Source: Psychrobacter proteolyticus
GTDB taxonomy: Bacteria; Pseudomonadota; Gammaproteobacteria; Pseudomonadales; Moraxellaceae
NCBI RefSeq assembly: GCF_003350005.1
Contig: NZ_QLKS01000003.1
Location: 186,001 to 250,000 of the forward strand
Direction: 5' to 3'
Length of the DNA: 64,000 nucleotides
Under the pieces are notes generated by a model. The model saw nothing but the letters and a program-made list of their open reading frames with translations, did not search any database and was not told where the DNA came from. Made by a program: the position numbers and the translations under genes. Of this stretch, positions 9,071 to 19,108 are shown piece after piece. Numbering within the stretch: the first letter of the stretch is position 1; each line of letters opens with the position of its first letter.

Positions 9071-9925
9071 ATGCCGTTCCCCACTATCAAAAAGACCACT
9101 TTGCGTAACCCTCTTTCTCGTACCGTTCTATCTCGTTTTATAATGAGCGCGCTGTTAGTTGGTATCGCTGCTGGCTGCTCAAACAATGCCGCTGATGCAA
9201 CCAGCAATACCAGTGTTGTAAACGCTGCCCAGACAAAAGCCACTGCTACTAAGCCCTCAGCTGACAATGATGCAACCGTGGTGAAAGCGTTACAGGCGAA
9301 CCTAAAAAGCTCTGGTATCGAGGAAACTATTGTTTCAGCCGTACCGACAGATATGGATGGCATTTATTGGGTGACCGCTGAAGGTCTACCTTCTTTCTTT
9401 ACTGATAAAGCTGGCAAGCATATTATTCAAGGTCAGATCATCGCTGTGGGTGATGCCGCTCCGGTTGATATCAGTGCTGCATTGGTTGCGACGACAGCAC
9501 AAGAAGCGCTAAAAGCCGTCGATAAAAAAGACATGGTGATTTATCCAGCAAAAGGCGAAACCAAGGCCGTCATCTATGCCTTTACCGATGCAGACTGTGG
9601 CTACTGTCGCAAACTACATTCAGAAATGGATGATATCAATGCGCGCGGTATCGAGGTTCGTTATCTGGCATGGCCACGCAGTCAAGAGTCTGTACCAAAG
9701 ATGGAAGCTATCTGGTGTAGTCAGGATCGTAAAGCGGCGATGGATCAAGCAAAAAACGGTGCCAATATACAAGCACCTAGCTGTACCAACCCTGTCCAAG
9801 AACATATGGCTCTAGGCTCAAGACTTGGTGTGCGCGGTACGCCTGCTGTGTTTACCGAAACAGGACAACAAGTAGGTGGCTACTTACCTGCAGCAGAATT
9901 GGCACAAGCAGTAGGCGCTAATTAA
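9071..9925 (+). CDS. dsbC: Thiol:disulfide interchange protein DsbC
   Basis: A periplasmic disulfide isomerase of 284 residues. The thioredoxin-fold active site is CGYC at 176-179 (DADCGYCRKLH), the cis-proline is in RGTPAVF, and a second cysteine pair (IWCSQ and APSC) matches the structural disulfide of DsbC. The N-terminal half (about 75-140) corresponds to the dimerisation domain. The leader is a signal peptide of lipoprotein type (VGIAAGC, cysteine 36), so the protein may be membrane anchored, which is unusual for DsbC. An internal ATG (MSALLVG) is an alternative start, but the upstream basic region fits a signal peptide. DsbD, its usual reductant, is encoded at 35.5-37.6 kb. Confidence 0.9.
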   Translation: MPFPTIKKTTLRNPLSRTVLSRFIMSALLVGIAAGCSNNAADATSNTSVVNAAQTKATATKPSADNDATVVKALQANLKSSGIEETIVSAVPTDMDGIYWVTAEGLPSFFTDKAGKHIIQGQIIAVGDAAPVDISAALVATTAQEALKAVDKKDMVIYPAKGETKAVIYAFTDADCGYCRKLHSEMDDINARGIEVRYLAWPRSQESVPKMEAIWCSQDRKAAMDQAKNGANIQAPSCTNPVQEHMALGSRLGVRGTPAVFTETGQQVGGYLPAAELAQAVGAN

Positions 9926-10349
9926 TAATTTGAGTTATCAATATTAGTAACTAATATTGGCAATCAAGCATAAATGACATATACATATGCCAAACAAGAT
10001 TGAAGCTACCGCTTTTTTATAATCGTAAGCTGATATAACCTTGATGACGTTGTCTTTCTAAACTTGGCCTTTATGGTATTAGCCTTCAAGACATTGGCTT
10101 TTATGACGTTGCTCTTTATGAGTATGAGATTGTATAGACGTCACAATGCCTTGACGGTATGATACGATAAAGCGCGATGCAAAATGAGCAACACCCTTTT
10201 TATTTGAGCTTTTTTTATTCAACTATGATGAAGTAGATAGGCAGGCAGTACTAGGCAATGCGCACAGACATTCTGTTTGATGTCGCAGACTCATTTGACA
10301 CTGTCGCCGCTTATACTGACTTCATTGTATTTAACCTCTTGAGGATACT
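9926..10349. other. Intergenic region between dsbC and hom
   Basis: This 424-base gap contains a 9-bp inverted repeat at 9939-9959 just after dsbC, without a clear T-run, and a stretch at about 10040-10125 with imperfect repeats of TGACGTTG and CTTTATG. I recognise no gene, riboswitch or threonine-rich leader peptide. Confidence 0.55.
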
Positions 10350-11690
10350 GTGAGTAATTCCATCAAACTAGCGATACTTGGTCTGGGCACCGTCGGAACG
10401 GGCGTGATCAATCTGATCAATGACAATTTAAATGAGCTAAAACGCCGTAGCGGACGCGACATTATTATTACCGAAGTCGGTACGCGTCGTCAGCGTGATG
10501 ATATTGATACCAATATCATGCAAAACAGCGATCTGATGGCAATTGCCGCAAGCGACAACGTCGATATTGTTATCGAAGTAATTGGTGGTACCACCTTAGC
10601 CAAAGACGTCATTATGCAGGCCATTAAAAACGGCAAACATGTGGTCACGGCAAACAAGGCTCTACTCGCTGAACACGGTAATGAGATTTTCGCCTTCGCT
10701 GAAGAAAACAATGTGCACGTTGCTTATGAAGCAGCCGTAGCAGGCGGTATTCCCATTATCAAGGTAATGCGTGAGGCACTTGCTGCCAACAAAATCGACT
10801 GGCTCGCTGGTATCATCAACGGTACGGGTAACTTTATCATGACCGAAATGCGTGATAAGGGCCGTCCTTTTGCTGACGTATTAAGCGAAGCACAAGAGCT
10901 AGGTTACGCAGAAGCAGATCCTACTTTTGATGTTGAAGGGATTGATGCTGCTCATAAATTGGCACTACTCGCCTCTATCGCTTTTGGTATCCCGCTACAG
11001 TTTGATAAAGTCTACTGTGAAGGTATTACTGGTATTACCCTGCAAGACGTAAACTATGCCGAAGAGCTTGGCTACCGTATCAAGCATTTAGGGTTTGCAG
11101 TACGCCGCGATAGCGAAAACGATGGTGACGCAGGGGTTGAACTACGCGTACACCCGACACTTATTCCACAAGATGCGCTATTGGCTAACGTCAATGGTGT
11201 GAAAAACGCAGTATTGGTTAACTCACATCCACTTGGGCAGACACTCTATTGCGGCGATGGCGCTGGTGCTGGTGCAACTGCTTCTGCAGTGATGGCCGAT
11301 GTCATGGATTTGGTTCGTGTACTGGGTAGCAAAGACCGCGACGATCAGAGCAACACTGGACATCATGTTCCACATTTAGCATTTATTCCTGACCAGCTAT
11401 CGGACACACCTATATTGCGCGCTGATCAGATGGTAACTGGATATTATTTGCGTGTGCATGCTTATGATAGCCCAGGCGTATTGGCAGATATCACGCGCAT
11501 CCTAAGTGATGCTGGTATCAATATTGATGCAATCTTGCAAAAGCCTGCGCATAAAGTAGGTCAAGTGCCGGTGATTATTCTGACGCTACCTGTGGTCGAG
11601 AGTCAGATGAATCTCGCTATCGAAAAAATTGAAAAGTTAGAGACCATTACTGATAAAGTGGTACGCATACGATTAGATGAGCTAGCATAA
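10350..11690 (+). CDS. hom: Homoserine dehydrogenase
   Basis: A 446-residue monofunctional enzyme that reduces aspartate semialdehyde to homoserine, the branch point to threonine and methionine. It has the NAD(P)-binding loop GLGTVGTG near residue 11, the substrate/catalytic region with INGTGNFIMTEM and GYAEADPTFDVEGIDAAHKL, and a C-terminal ACT domain (RVHAYDSPGVLADITRIL), the likely threonine-binding regulatory module. The start codon is GTG at 10350, preceded by GAGGA four bases upstream; it gives the expected N-terminus. The usual partner thrC does not follow; a thiolase gene does. An inverted repeat (11709-11715/11745-11751) may end the transcript. Confidence 0.95.
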   Translation: MSNSIKLAILGLGTVGTGVINLINDNLNELKRRSGRDIIITEVGTRRQRDDIDTNIMQNSDLMAIAASDNVDIVIEVIGGTTLAKDVIMQAIKNGKHVVTANKALLAEHGNEIFAFAEENNVHVAYEAAVAGGIPIIKVMREALAANKIDWLAGIINGTGNFIMTEMRDKGRPFADVLSEAQELGYAEADPTFDVEGIDAAHKLALLASIAFGIPLQFDKVYCEGITGITLQDVNYAEELGYRIKHLGFAVRRDSENDGDAGVELRVHPTLIPQDALLANVNGVKNAVLVNSHPLGQTLYCGDGAGAGATASAVMADVMDLVRVLGSKDRDDQSNTGHHVPHLAFIPDQLSDTPILRADQMVTGYYLRVHAYDSPGVLADITRILSDAGINIDAILQKPAHKVGQVPVIILTLPVVESQMNLAIEKIEKLETITDKVVRIRLDELA

Positions 11691-11799
11691 ACCACATACT
11701 GAAGAAGACAGATGCTTATAATATAAGCAAAAGCTAGCCAATCGGCATCTGATTTCTTGGTAGATACTTAATCAAAACGCACAACAAGGAATAATAACG

Positions 11800-12981
11800 A
11801 TGTCAAATGATGCAATTGTAATCCTAAACGGCGCACGTACACCAATGGGTGGCTTTCAAGGCGCACTAAAAGACATGAGTGCTACCGAGCTGGGCGCCGC
11901 CGCTATCAAAGCTGCTGTTGAACGCTCAGGTGTTAGCGCTGACAGTGTTGATGAAGTCATTATGGGTTGTATCTTGACGGCAGGTCTGGGTCAAGGCCCT
12001 GCTCGTCAAGCCATGCGCAAAGCAGGTCTACCGGATGCGACTGGTGCTGTCACGATCAATAAGCTTTGTGGTTCAGGCCTAAAAGCAGTCATGCAAGCGC
12101 ATGATGGTATCAAAGCAGGCAGCTTCAACGTCGCTGTTGCAGGTGGCATGGAGTCAATGACCAATGCACCGTATATCATGCCAGGTTCACGTGGCGGCTA
12201 TCGTATGGGTCATAAAGAAGTCAAAGACCATATGTTCTTAGATGGTCTAGAAGATGCCGATACTGGTAAGCTTATGGGTATGTTTGCTCAAGAAATGGCT
12301 GATGAAAAAGGCTATACACGCGAGCAAATGGATGAGTTTGCTATTGAATCATTGAACCGTGCGCTGACTGCAATTAAAGACAACCACTTCAAAGATGAAA
12401 TCGAGCCTGTTACGTTTGCAACGCGTAAAGGTGAGCAAACTGTTGATACCGATGAGCAACCTGCCCTTGCTAATGCTGATCGCATTCCTACTTTACGTCC
12501 AGCATTTGCTAAAGATGGTACGATTACTGCTGCAAACGCTAGCTCAATCTCAGACGGTGCTGCAGCCGTCGTAGTAATGAAAGAGTCACAAGCGAAAGCT
12601 GAAGGCCTTGATTATCAAGCTCGCATTGTTGCTACTGCCTCAAACTCACGTCACCCAAGCGAATTTACTATTGCGCCAATCGGCGCCATTGAAAAAGTAT
12701 TAGCAGGCGCTGGCTGGTCAGTAGATGATGTAGATCTGTGGGAAATTAACGAAGCCTTTGCGATGGTTACTATGGCTGCGATGGACGAGCTAAAACTTGA
12801 CCATGCTAAAGTAAATATCGAAGGCGGTGCATGTGCCCTTGGTCATCCAGTAGGCTGTTCAGGTGCTCGTATTCTGATTACGCTTATCAACTCTCTAAAA
12901 CGTACTGGCGGCAAAAAAGGCATCGCAACACTATGTATCGGTGGTGGTGAAGCGGTAGCCGTTGCTATCGAGCTTGCTTAA
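11800..12981 (+). CDS. Acetyl-CoA acetyltransferase (thiolase)
   Basis: A 393-residue biosynthetic-type thiolase that condenses two acetyl-CoA to acetoacetyl-CoA, or the reverse. The catalytic residues are all present: acyl-accepting C90 (NKLCGSGLKAVMQA), H349 (ALGHPVGCSGAR) and C379 (LCIGGGEAVAV). Length and motifs match the AtoB/PhaA group rather than FadA. A ribosome site (AAGGA) precedes the ATG. It stands alone, with a terminator after it, so pathway assignment (short-chain fatty acid, ketone body or leucine degradation) is not possible from context. Confidence 0.93.
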   Translation: MSNDAIVILNGARTPMGGFQGALKDMSATELGAAAIKAAVERSGVSADSVDEVIMGCILTAGLGQGPARQAMRKAGLPDATGAVTINKLCGSGLKAVMQAHDGIKAGSFNVAVAGGMESMTNAPYIMPGSRGGYRMGHKEVKDHMFLDGLEDADTGKLMGMFAQEMADEKGYTREQMDEFAIESLNRALTAIKDNHFKDEIEPVTFATRKGEQTVDTDEQPALANADRIPTLRPAFAKDGTITAANASSISDGAAAVVVMKESQAKAEGLDYQARIVATASNSRHPSEFTIAPIGAIEKVLAGAGWSVDDVDLWEINEAFAMVTMAAMDELKLDHAKVNIEGGACALGHPVGCSGARILITLINSLKRTGGKKGIATLCIGGGEAVAVAIELA

Positions 12982-13379
12982 ATAAAGCAGGTCTAACTGA
13001 CTTAAAGTAAGTTAGCTAACTAATACTTAGATAATTATTGTTTATTGAGAAACCGCATTGCTAATGGTAATGCGGTTTTTTTGTGTCTCTTTTCTTTCGA
13101 TGAATGTTGAATATTACTCTGTGTAAAGTCTCGTTAACTTCTACCCCCTCCTATGTTATGCCACTTACAGCCTATTACACGCAATTACTGCAAGTGCACA
13201 TTTTGCTACCTTGCTCATATATCTCATCAAAAATCACGGTGTTAGGATAGCTACAAGTTGATAGGGAAACTATTGATTTGGTCTACCGTTAACTGTAGTA
13301 CATATGGTTTTGCTAAAAACTAATAACAATATTAACCATTACATTATAAAAAATAAACTCGCAAATAAGGAATACAATA
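12982..13379. other. Intergenic region before the PRC-barrel gene
   Basis: After the thiolase terminator (13049-13084) about 295 bases of AT-rich sequence precede the PRC-barrel gene and presumably contain its promoter. I cannot single out a promoter motif with confidence. No gene is visible. Confidence 0.6.
13049..13084 (+). terminator. Rho-independent terminator after thiolase
   Basis: The stem AACCGCATT (13051-13059) pairs with AATGCGGTT (13069-13077) and is followed by seven T residues. It is about 70 bases after the thiolase stop. Confidence 0.92.
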
Positions 13380-14228
13380 ATGAGTCAACTAATCCGTTTA
13401 AAAGATATCCAAGCTACGCATCAAGACTTAATTGGTGATGATTATTACGATCCAACACACAAAACAGCCTATGGTGTCAACGAAGAAAAGATCGGTAAAA
13501 TTGAAGGCGCACTAGTAGAAGACACCACTGGCCGTATACGCTATTTGATTGTCGATGCTGGTGGCTGGTTTAGCTCAAAAGAAGTGCTAGTACCTGCTGG
13601 CCTAGCACGTATCGTAGGGGACGACGTGTTCTTTGATAGCTTGACCAAAACGCAAGTAGAAGCCATGGAAATATACGATCACGACTACCAGTACAGCTAC
13701 AAAGAGCAGTACGAAAGAGATCGTCAAGCATTTACTGCTGATACACTCCCTGTAGAAGATCGCGTTGATATTGCCGATCACTCTTATGACGCGCCAAATA
13801 CGCTAGAGCTATTAGAAGAGCGTCTAACGGTAAACAAAGACCGTATCGTCGCTGGACTAGTAAAAGTAGGTAAGCATGTCGTCACTGAAGAGCGTAATGT
13901 CGATGTAGATCTAGAAGAAGAACATGCCAATATTCAACGTACTAGCGTAGATCGTCCAACAGACCGTCGTATTGGTGACCTCGATGCTACCGAAACAGTT
14001 GAAGTTGAACTACAAGCCGAACGTGCTCGCGTCAGCAAAGAAACCTATGTTTCTGAAGAAGTAAACGTTGGCAAGACGACGGATCATCACACTGAAACTT
14101 TGATTGAAACCATTCAACGCGAAGAGCTAGATGTTGATGGCGAGGGCAATGTGGTTGACCGTGAAGGTAACTTGGTAGACCGTGATGGTATCACAGCAGA
14201 AGACGTGCGCCGTGCTCGTGGCATGTAA
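13380..14228 (+). CDS. PRC-barrel and DUF2382 (YsnF/AvaK) domain stress-type protein
   Basis: A 282-residue soluble, very acidic protein. Residues about 10-100 form a PRC-barrel-like domain (KIGKIEGALVEDTTGRIRYL, then DAGGWFSSKEVLVPAGLARI), and about 138-250 form a DUF2382 domain beginning LELLEERLTVNKDRIVAG and ending in a YVSEEVNVGK segment. The C-terminus has a short repeat of D(V/R)xGxxVD type. Proteins of this architecture are linked to general stress and desiccation responses in other bacteria, but no activity is known. It is followed by a terminator and then a second DUF2382 gene, a likely paralogue. The start at 13380 is preceded by AAGGAA. Confidence 0.85.
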   Translation: MSQLIRLKDIQATHQDLIGDDYYDPTHKTAYGVNEEKIGKIEGALVEDTTGRIRYLIVDAGGWFSSKEVLVPAGLARIVGDDVFFDSLTKTQVEAMEIYDHDYQYSYKEQYERDRQAFTADTLPVEDRVDIADHSYDAPNTLELLEERLTVNKDRIVAGLVKVGKHVVTEERNVDVDLEEEHANIQRTSVDRPTDRRIGDLDATETVEVELQAERARVSKETYVSEEVNVGKTTDHHTETLIETIQREELDVDGEGNVVDREGNLVDRDGITAEDVRRARGM

Positions 14229-14321
14229 TATGCTAATAAGTCATAGTTTAATGACCTAAATTTCCTATATCGTCATTTAAATATGATAGTAACAAGTAGC
14301 TAAGCTCATCTGTTTAGCCAT

Positions 14322-14351
14322 TAAGATCAGAGCATGTCTCTGGTCTTTTTT
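14322..14351 (+). terminator. Rho-independent terminator after PRC-barrel gene
   Basis: GATCAGAG (14325-14332) pairs with CTCTGGTC (14338-14345) with one G-U pair and a 5-base loop, followed by six T residues. Confidence 0.82.
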
Positions 14352-14471
14352 GTATTCATAATATGAGCGAATGGTTTATAGTATTAAATGTAGCTAGTTA
14401 ACATGTGTGGTTGACATACAGCGTTTTAGATTATTAGAAATTCATCATTTTACAATTATAAAGGAATCATA

Positions 14472-15026
14472 ATGACTACTGAAAATGGAAACAGCCTTTA
14501 CCAAGATGACTTGGATAAAGAACAAAATATCTCAACGAAGCAGACGAATAATACCGTCAATGTTGGACACTTAGAGCTATTAGAAGAGCGTCCTGTAATT
14601 AACAAAGAACGCTTAGATGTGGGTAAAGTAACCGTCACCAAGCGTTCACGTACTAAGACTGTTGAAGTGCCAATTGAGTTGGTAGAAGAGTATATTACTA
14701 TACGTACTGAGTACAATGACGCAGAGAGCCAAGATTTACTCTCTGGTAACTATGATGAAAAAGACATACTGCGCCACGTCGAGCCTTCTTTAGATAGCAA
14801 AGCTGTAGTGACCATTAACGGTAAACAAATAGAGATTGGTGATGAGCCGATTGATATTGTAATTTCTAGGCAAGTCGCCACTATCACCAAAGATACCTAC
14901 GCTATCCAAGAAATCGAAGTCAATAAGAGTACCCATGTACATTCTGATAGTATTCAAGTGGCACTCAAGCATGAAGAGTTAGAGGTGACTGAAGAAGGGT
15001 TTCTAGCCAATCAACGCGACACTTAA
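14472..15026 (+). CDS. DUF2382 domain protein, paralogue of the upstream gene
   Basis: A 184-residue soluble acidic protein consisting mostly of a DUF2382 domain. It shares the block LELLEERPVINKERLDVGKV and the YAIQEIEVNK segment near the C-terminus with its upstream neighbour, but lacks the PRC-barrel. Basic residues cluster in TVTKRSRTKTVEVP. A good ribosome site (AAAGGAATC) precedes the ATG at 14472. It is separated from the upstream gene by a terminator and 243 bases, so it probably has its own promoter. Function unknown; a stress role is inferred from the family only. Confidence 0.83.
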   Translation: MTTENGNSLYQDDLDKEQNISTKQTNNTVNVGHLELLEERPVINKERLDVGKVTVTKRSRTKTVEVPIELVEEYITIRTEYNDAESQDLLSGNYDEKDILRHVEPSLDSKAVVTINGKQIEIGDEPIDIVISRQVATITKDTYAIQEIEVNKSTHVHSDSIQVALKHEELEVTEEGFLANQRDT

Positions 15027-15033
15027 TCTCATA

Positions 15034-15065
15034 AGAAAAAAGCAACGTAAACGTTGCTTTTTTTG
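15034..15065. terminator. Bidirectional terminator between DUF2382 gene and lipoprotein gene
   Basis: AGCAACGT (15041-15048) and ACGTTGCT (15051-15058) form a perfect stem flanked by A-run and T-run, serving the two convergent genes. Confidence 0.92.
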
Positions 15066-15085
15066 TAATAAGTAACAAACCAAAT

Positions 15086-15628
15086 TTATACTGCTTCATC
15101 TGTCTTTTTACATTCATAAGTACGAGCATTATCTGAATCCGAACCAGCGGTACGCATGACGCCAGTTTCACGAGCTTCATGACCAACACGCCATTGGGTA
15201 AATCCTTGACCGCCATCGATCGTTGTCGCCACTTCAAACACTTCAGGATTGCTACCTTCATTGGTCTGGTTCAACGTTACTGTACCCATAGCAGTTGCAA
15301 CCACTACTTGATCACTATCTTCTTTATAGGTAGCTTCGATTTTTAGCTCAGGTGTACATAGGTACGTCATTTGCGTGACACCACTGTTTACCGAGGCAGC
15401 CGTATCACCTTCTACTTCATTAAGTGAAGCGTCTTCGGTATCAATGACAGCATCACTAGGTTCAGCAGGCTCCGCTGACATTGGAACGGACTCTTCCGTA
15501 TTAGCACCCTCATCCATTCCCGACTCTGGCTCTGACTGTTGTTGACAAGCACTGACCGTCAATACGCCAGCCAACAAACTTGTTAAAACTACTGAGCTGC
15601 GTACTTTTTTTAAGAATTCTACACTCAT
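15086..15628 (-). CDS. Predicted lipoprotein, possibly MliC-like
   Basis: I place the start at 15628, ten codons inside the longest frame, because GGGAGAG lies four bases before that ATG. This gives 180 residues with a lipoprotein signal (LTSLLAGVLTVSAC, cysteine 28), then an acidic, alanine/serine/proline-rich linker to about residue 84, then a C-terminal domain beginning MTYLCTPELKIEATY and ending ARTYECKK. The paired cysteines framing a beta-rich domain recall the MliC family of lysozyme inhibitors, but the match is weak by eye. It is probably exported and lipid anchored. It is transcribed alone, after the secA terminator. Confidence 0.65.
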   Translation of the reverse strand: MSVEFLKKVRSSVVLTSLLAGVLTVSACQQQSEPESGMDEGANTEESVPMSAEPAEPSDAVIDTEDASLNEVEGDTAASVNSGVTQMTYLCTPELKIEATYKEDSDQVVVATAMGTVTLNQTNEGSNPEVFEVATTIDGGQGFTQWRVGHEARETGVMRTAGSDSDNARTYECKKTDEAV

Positions 15629-15770
15629 GACACTCTCCCAAATAAATATGTTAAACACTATAGCGTGTCCATAAATTCACGCCTATGCTGAATTTGTAAG
15701 TAATCAATACAAAGTGTTTGTTGGTCTTAGTCTAGCAAGTTTTAAGTTTGCATAAGCTATCCAACAGATA

Positions 15771-15810
15771 TAAAAAAGCCCTTATCTAATTAAGATAAGG
15801 GCTTTTTTAA
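15771..15810 (-). terminator. Rho-independent terminator after secA
   Basis: A symmetric hairpin (AAAAAAGCCCTTATCT... pairing across 15772-15808) with T-runs on both strands lies 45 bases past the secA stop and before the lipoprotein gene. Confidence 0.92.
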
Positions 15811-15852
15811 TAGCATTTCAGTATATAGCTAATAATTTGCCATGACTAACGA

Positions 15853-18654
15853 CTAGATTTTACCATGACACTGCTTGTACTTAAGACCTGATCCACAAGG
15901 ACACGCTGCATTACGACTGATATTCATACCTGCATATGGGTTTGGTTCATTAGCATTACTACTGTTACCTGCTATAGCAGCGCTAATACCAGCTGCGGCA
16001 GTACCACTGTTTAGACTACGGCTTTGTGGTTGCGGCTGAGCAGCTGAACCACTCGCATTGCTATCCAAATTATCTACATCGTCATGTTCGAACTGCATTT
16101 GCATATGGGCAGCGTTCTCACGTTGCTGAATTTCTAATGCTTCCAGCTCTTCCTTAGTTGGGATATGAACACGTGACAAGTCTTGTACGGTCTCAGACTT
16201 AATCGCACCAAGCATCATCTGGAACAATTCAAACGACTCACGCTTATATTCCTGCTCAGGGTTTTTCTGTGCATAACCCCGCAGATGAATACCTTTACGT
16301 AGCTGATCCATCTGCGTTAAGTGCTCTTTCCAATGCTTATCTAGACTCTGTAGCATGAAATGACGCTCAAGCTGAGCGGCGTCTTTTTCACCCATCTGCT
16401 CACGGCGACTGTGATAACGATCTATCGCCGTTTGAACGATTTTGGTGCGTAGGCCTTCTTCATCCAGTCGGCGATCTTCATCTAACCAATCATTAATTGG
16501 CATTGAGATTTTGAACTCGTCTTCTAACTCGTCTTCTAATCCGTCAATATTCCACTGGTCATCAATAGAACCAGGTGGAATGAACTGGTTGATCATGGCG
16601 TTATAGACTTCATTGTGCATGACTTCGATAGCTTCTAATAAGTCCATCTCTGCTAATAAATCATCACGCTGACCATAGATAACTTTACGCTGCTCATTGG
16701 CAACATCATCGTATTTCAGTAGGTTTTTACGAGCATCAAAATCGCGACTCTCAACTTTGCCTTGCGCGTTTTCGATCGATTTAGAGACCATTTTATGTTC
16801 GATGGCTTCATCTTCTTTGAGACCCATTGCACGCATCATATTGACCACGCGATCGCCTGCGAAGATACGCATCAGATCATCTTCGAGCGATAAGAAAAAG
16901 CGTGACATACCAGGGTCACCTTGACGACCAGCACGTCCACGTAGCTGGTTATCGATACGGCGTGACTCATGGCGCTCAGAGCCGATGATATGTAAACCAC
17001 CAGCTGCTACGACTTGATCATGCTTTATTTGCCACTGGGCTTTTAGACGCTGCATCTCCTCTGGACTCACCGCATCGATATCCTCGATAAATGACTGCCA
17101 GTTACCACCAAGGATAATATCCGTACCACGGCCCGCCATGTTGGTCGCGATTGTGACTGATGTTGGGCTACCTGCCTGTGCGATGATTTCTGCTTCACGC
17201 TCATGCTGCTTAGCGTTTAGAACGTTGTGCTTAACGCCTTCTTGATCGAGCAAGTAAGACAACTCTTCACTGGCCTCAATCGTCGCTGTACCAACCAGTA
17301 CTGGCGCGCCTTTGGCTTGAATCTCTTTAATTTCGCGAATGATGCCTTTGTATTTGCCTAACTTAGTTAAGAAAATCTGGTCATCCATATCGATACGAGC
17401 AATTGGCTCATGCGTTGGAATCACGATAACATCCAAATCATAAGTCGATTTGAATTCTGCCGCTTCGGTATCAGCGGTACCCGTCATACCAGAGAGTTTG
17501 TCATATAGACGGAAGTAGTTCTGGAAGGTCGTTGTGGCAAGCGTTTGGTTTTCTGCTTGGATCTCAACGTTCTCTTTCGCCTCGACTGCTTGATGCAAGC
17601 CTTCTGACCAGCGACGACCAGGCATGGTACGGCCTGTATTTTCATCAACGATGACCACTTCGCCTTCATCGACGATATAGTGAACGTTTTTGACAAATAC
17701 GTGATGCGCACGAATGGCCGCTTGAACGTGAGCCAAAAGTGGCAAACGACTTGGGCTATATAAGCTTTCATTTTCACCAAGCTCGCCTACCTCGATTAAG
17801 AAGCGCTCGATTTTCTCGTAGCCTTTTTCGCTAATCTCAATCTGGCGATTTTTTTCATCAATCCAGAAATCTTCTTCTTCGTTGTTCTTGTTTGCTTCTT
17901 CGTCTTTTGAACGAATTAGCACAGGAATAATCGTATTAATCAACGCGTACATGCGTGATGAATCTTCAGCTTGACCCGAAATAATAAGCGGCGTACGAGC
18001 CTCATCAATCAAGATTGAGTCAATTTCATCGATAATACAAAAGTTTAGCGGGCGCTGTTTTTTCTCAGCAAGACTAAACACCATGTTATCGCGCAGATAA
18101 TCAAAACCGTATTCATTATTGGTACCATAGGTAATGTCGGCTTGATAAGCTTCGATTTTTTCTTGTGGCGGCTGCTGTGAGTAAATCACACCAACAGTCA
18201 TACCCAAAAATCCGAACAACGGACGGTTCAGCTCAGCATCACGTGCAGCCAAATAATCGTTAACCGTGACCAGATGAACCCCTTTACCGCTGATCGCGTT
18301 TAGGTACATGGCCAAGGTTCCCATTAGGGTTTTACCTTCACCAGTTTTCATCTCAGCGATTTTACCTTCGTGCAAGGTGATACCACCGATCAGCTGCACG
18401 TCATAGTGACGCATGCCGTTGACACGTAACGATGCTTCGCGGCAGACAGCAAACGCCTCTGGCAATAATGCATCTAAGCTTTCGCCTTTTTGATGCCTGG
18501 CTTTAAATTCTTCAGTTTTTTGTTGTAGTTGCTCATCAGACAGGGCTTGTATTTCAGCCTCTCGTGCGTTGATCTTGCTGACCACTTTACGCATGCGTTT
18601 TAATTCGCGGTCATTTTTGGTGCCAACCACACTGCCTATAATCTTTGATAACAT
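15853..18654 (-). CDS. secA: Preprotein translocase ATPase SecA
   Basis: The 933-residue motor that pushes unfolded preproteins through SecYEG. Visible are the Walker [10 protein letters not shown] (about 102-110), the DEID Walker B at about 209-212, the helicase C-terminal motif [10 protein letters not shown], and the C-terminal SecB/lipid-binding zinc motif [15 protein letters not shown] glycine/serine/alanine-rich linker precedes the zinc tail. Length is a little over the E. coli protein (901). It is divergent from mutS, with a terminator downstream. The start ATG at 18654 gives the canonical [21 protein letters not shown]-terminus. Confidence 0.98.
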   Translation of the reverse strand: MLSKIIGSVVGTKNDRELKRMRKVVSKINAREAEIQALSDEQLQQKTEEFKARHQKGESLDALLPEAFAVCREASLRVNGMRHYDVQLIGGITLHEGKIAEMKTGEGKTLMGTLAMYLNAISGKGVHLVTVNDYLAARDAELNRPLFGFLGMTVGVIYSQQPPQEKIEAYQADITYGTNNEYGFDYLRDNMVFSLAEKKQRPLNFCIIDEIDSILIDEARTPLIISGQAEDSSRMYALINTIIPVLIRSKDEEANKNNEEEDFWIDEKNRQIEISEKGYEKIERFLIEVGELGENESLYSPSRLPLLAHVQAAIRAHHVFVKNVHYIVDEGEVVIVDENTGRTMPGRRWSEGLHQAVEAKENVEIQAENQTLATTTFQNYFRLYDKLSGMTGTADTEAAEFKSTYDLDVIVIPTHEPIARIDMDDQIFLTKLGKYKGIIREIKEIQAKGAPVLVGTATIEASEELSYLLDQEGVKHNVLNAKQHEREAEIIAQAGSPTSVTIATNMAGRGTDIILGGNWQSFIEDIDAVSPEEMQRLKAQWQIKHDQVVAAGGLHIIGSERHESRRIDNQLRGRAGRQGDPGMSRFFLSLEDDLMRIFAGDRVVNMMRAMGLKEDEAIEHKMVSKSIENAQGKVESRDFDARKNLLKYDDVANEQRKVIYGQRDDLLAEMDLLEAIEVMHNEVYNAMINQFIPPGSIDDQWNIDGLEDELEDEFKISMPINDWLDEDRRLDEEGLRTKIVQTAIDRYHSRREQMGEKDAAQLERHFMLQSLDKHWKEHLTQMDQLRKGIHLRGYAQKNPEQEYKRESFELFQMMLGAIKSETVQDLSRVHIPTKEELEALEIQQRENAAHMQMQFEHDDVDNLDSNASGSAAQPQPQSRSLNSGTAAAGISAAIAGNSSNANEPNPYAGMNISRNAACPCGSGLKYKQCHGKI

Positions 18655-19108
18655 AATTTTTTGACCTATGGAATATTCGATAATTAGTGCGCATTAGCCA
18701 AAGCTTAGCTCTCTGCCTTGTCATCACCCGACTAAGTACTACCTAATTTAGTATCGCCCAATTAAGTGTGCCGTCATTATATATGGTTATGACGCTGATG
18801 GATACAAGGGCAACGAGTAGATATTTGCCGCAGTAAAAACCTAGTAGGACGTGTTAAAATAGCGAATACCTTCTTAAATTTCTTAGCTTTTTCAGCGACT
18901 TTATTATTTTTCACATTTTGATTTTTATACGCTTGCTACTACTGCATCTTGGCTCAAAATTTGTCGTTAAGCCATTTATCTATAAGTAACTGGCATATTG
19001 ATAAAGCCAAAGCTATCTATCAAACTCATATATCAGACAAATAACCCTTTAGTATCTCTATCAAAAAATACTCATTACAACCCATTAAAGCACTATAAGA
19101 GACTCTGC
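18655..19108. other. Divergent intergenic region secA-mutS
   Basis: This 454-base AT-rich gap, counted to the chosen mutS start, must contain promoters for both genes. A TTG-started extension of the mutS frame from 18998 is open but has no ribosome site. No recognisable RNA or gene. Confidence 0.55.
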
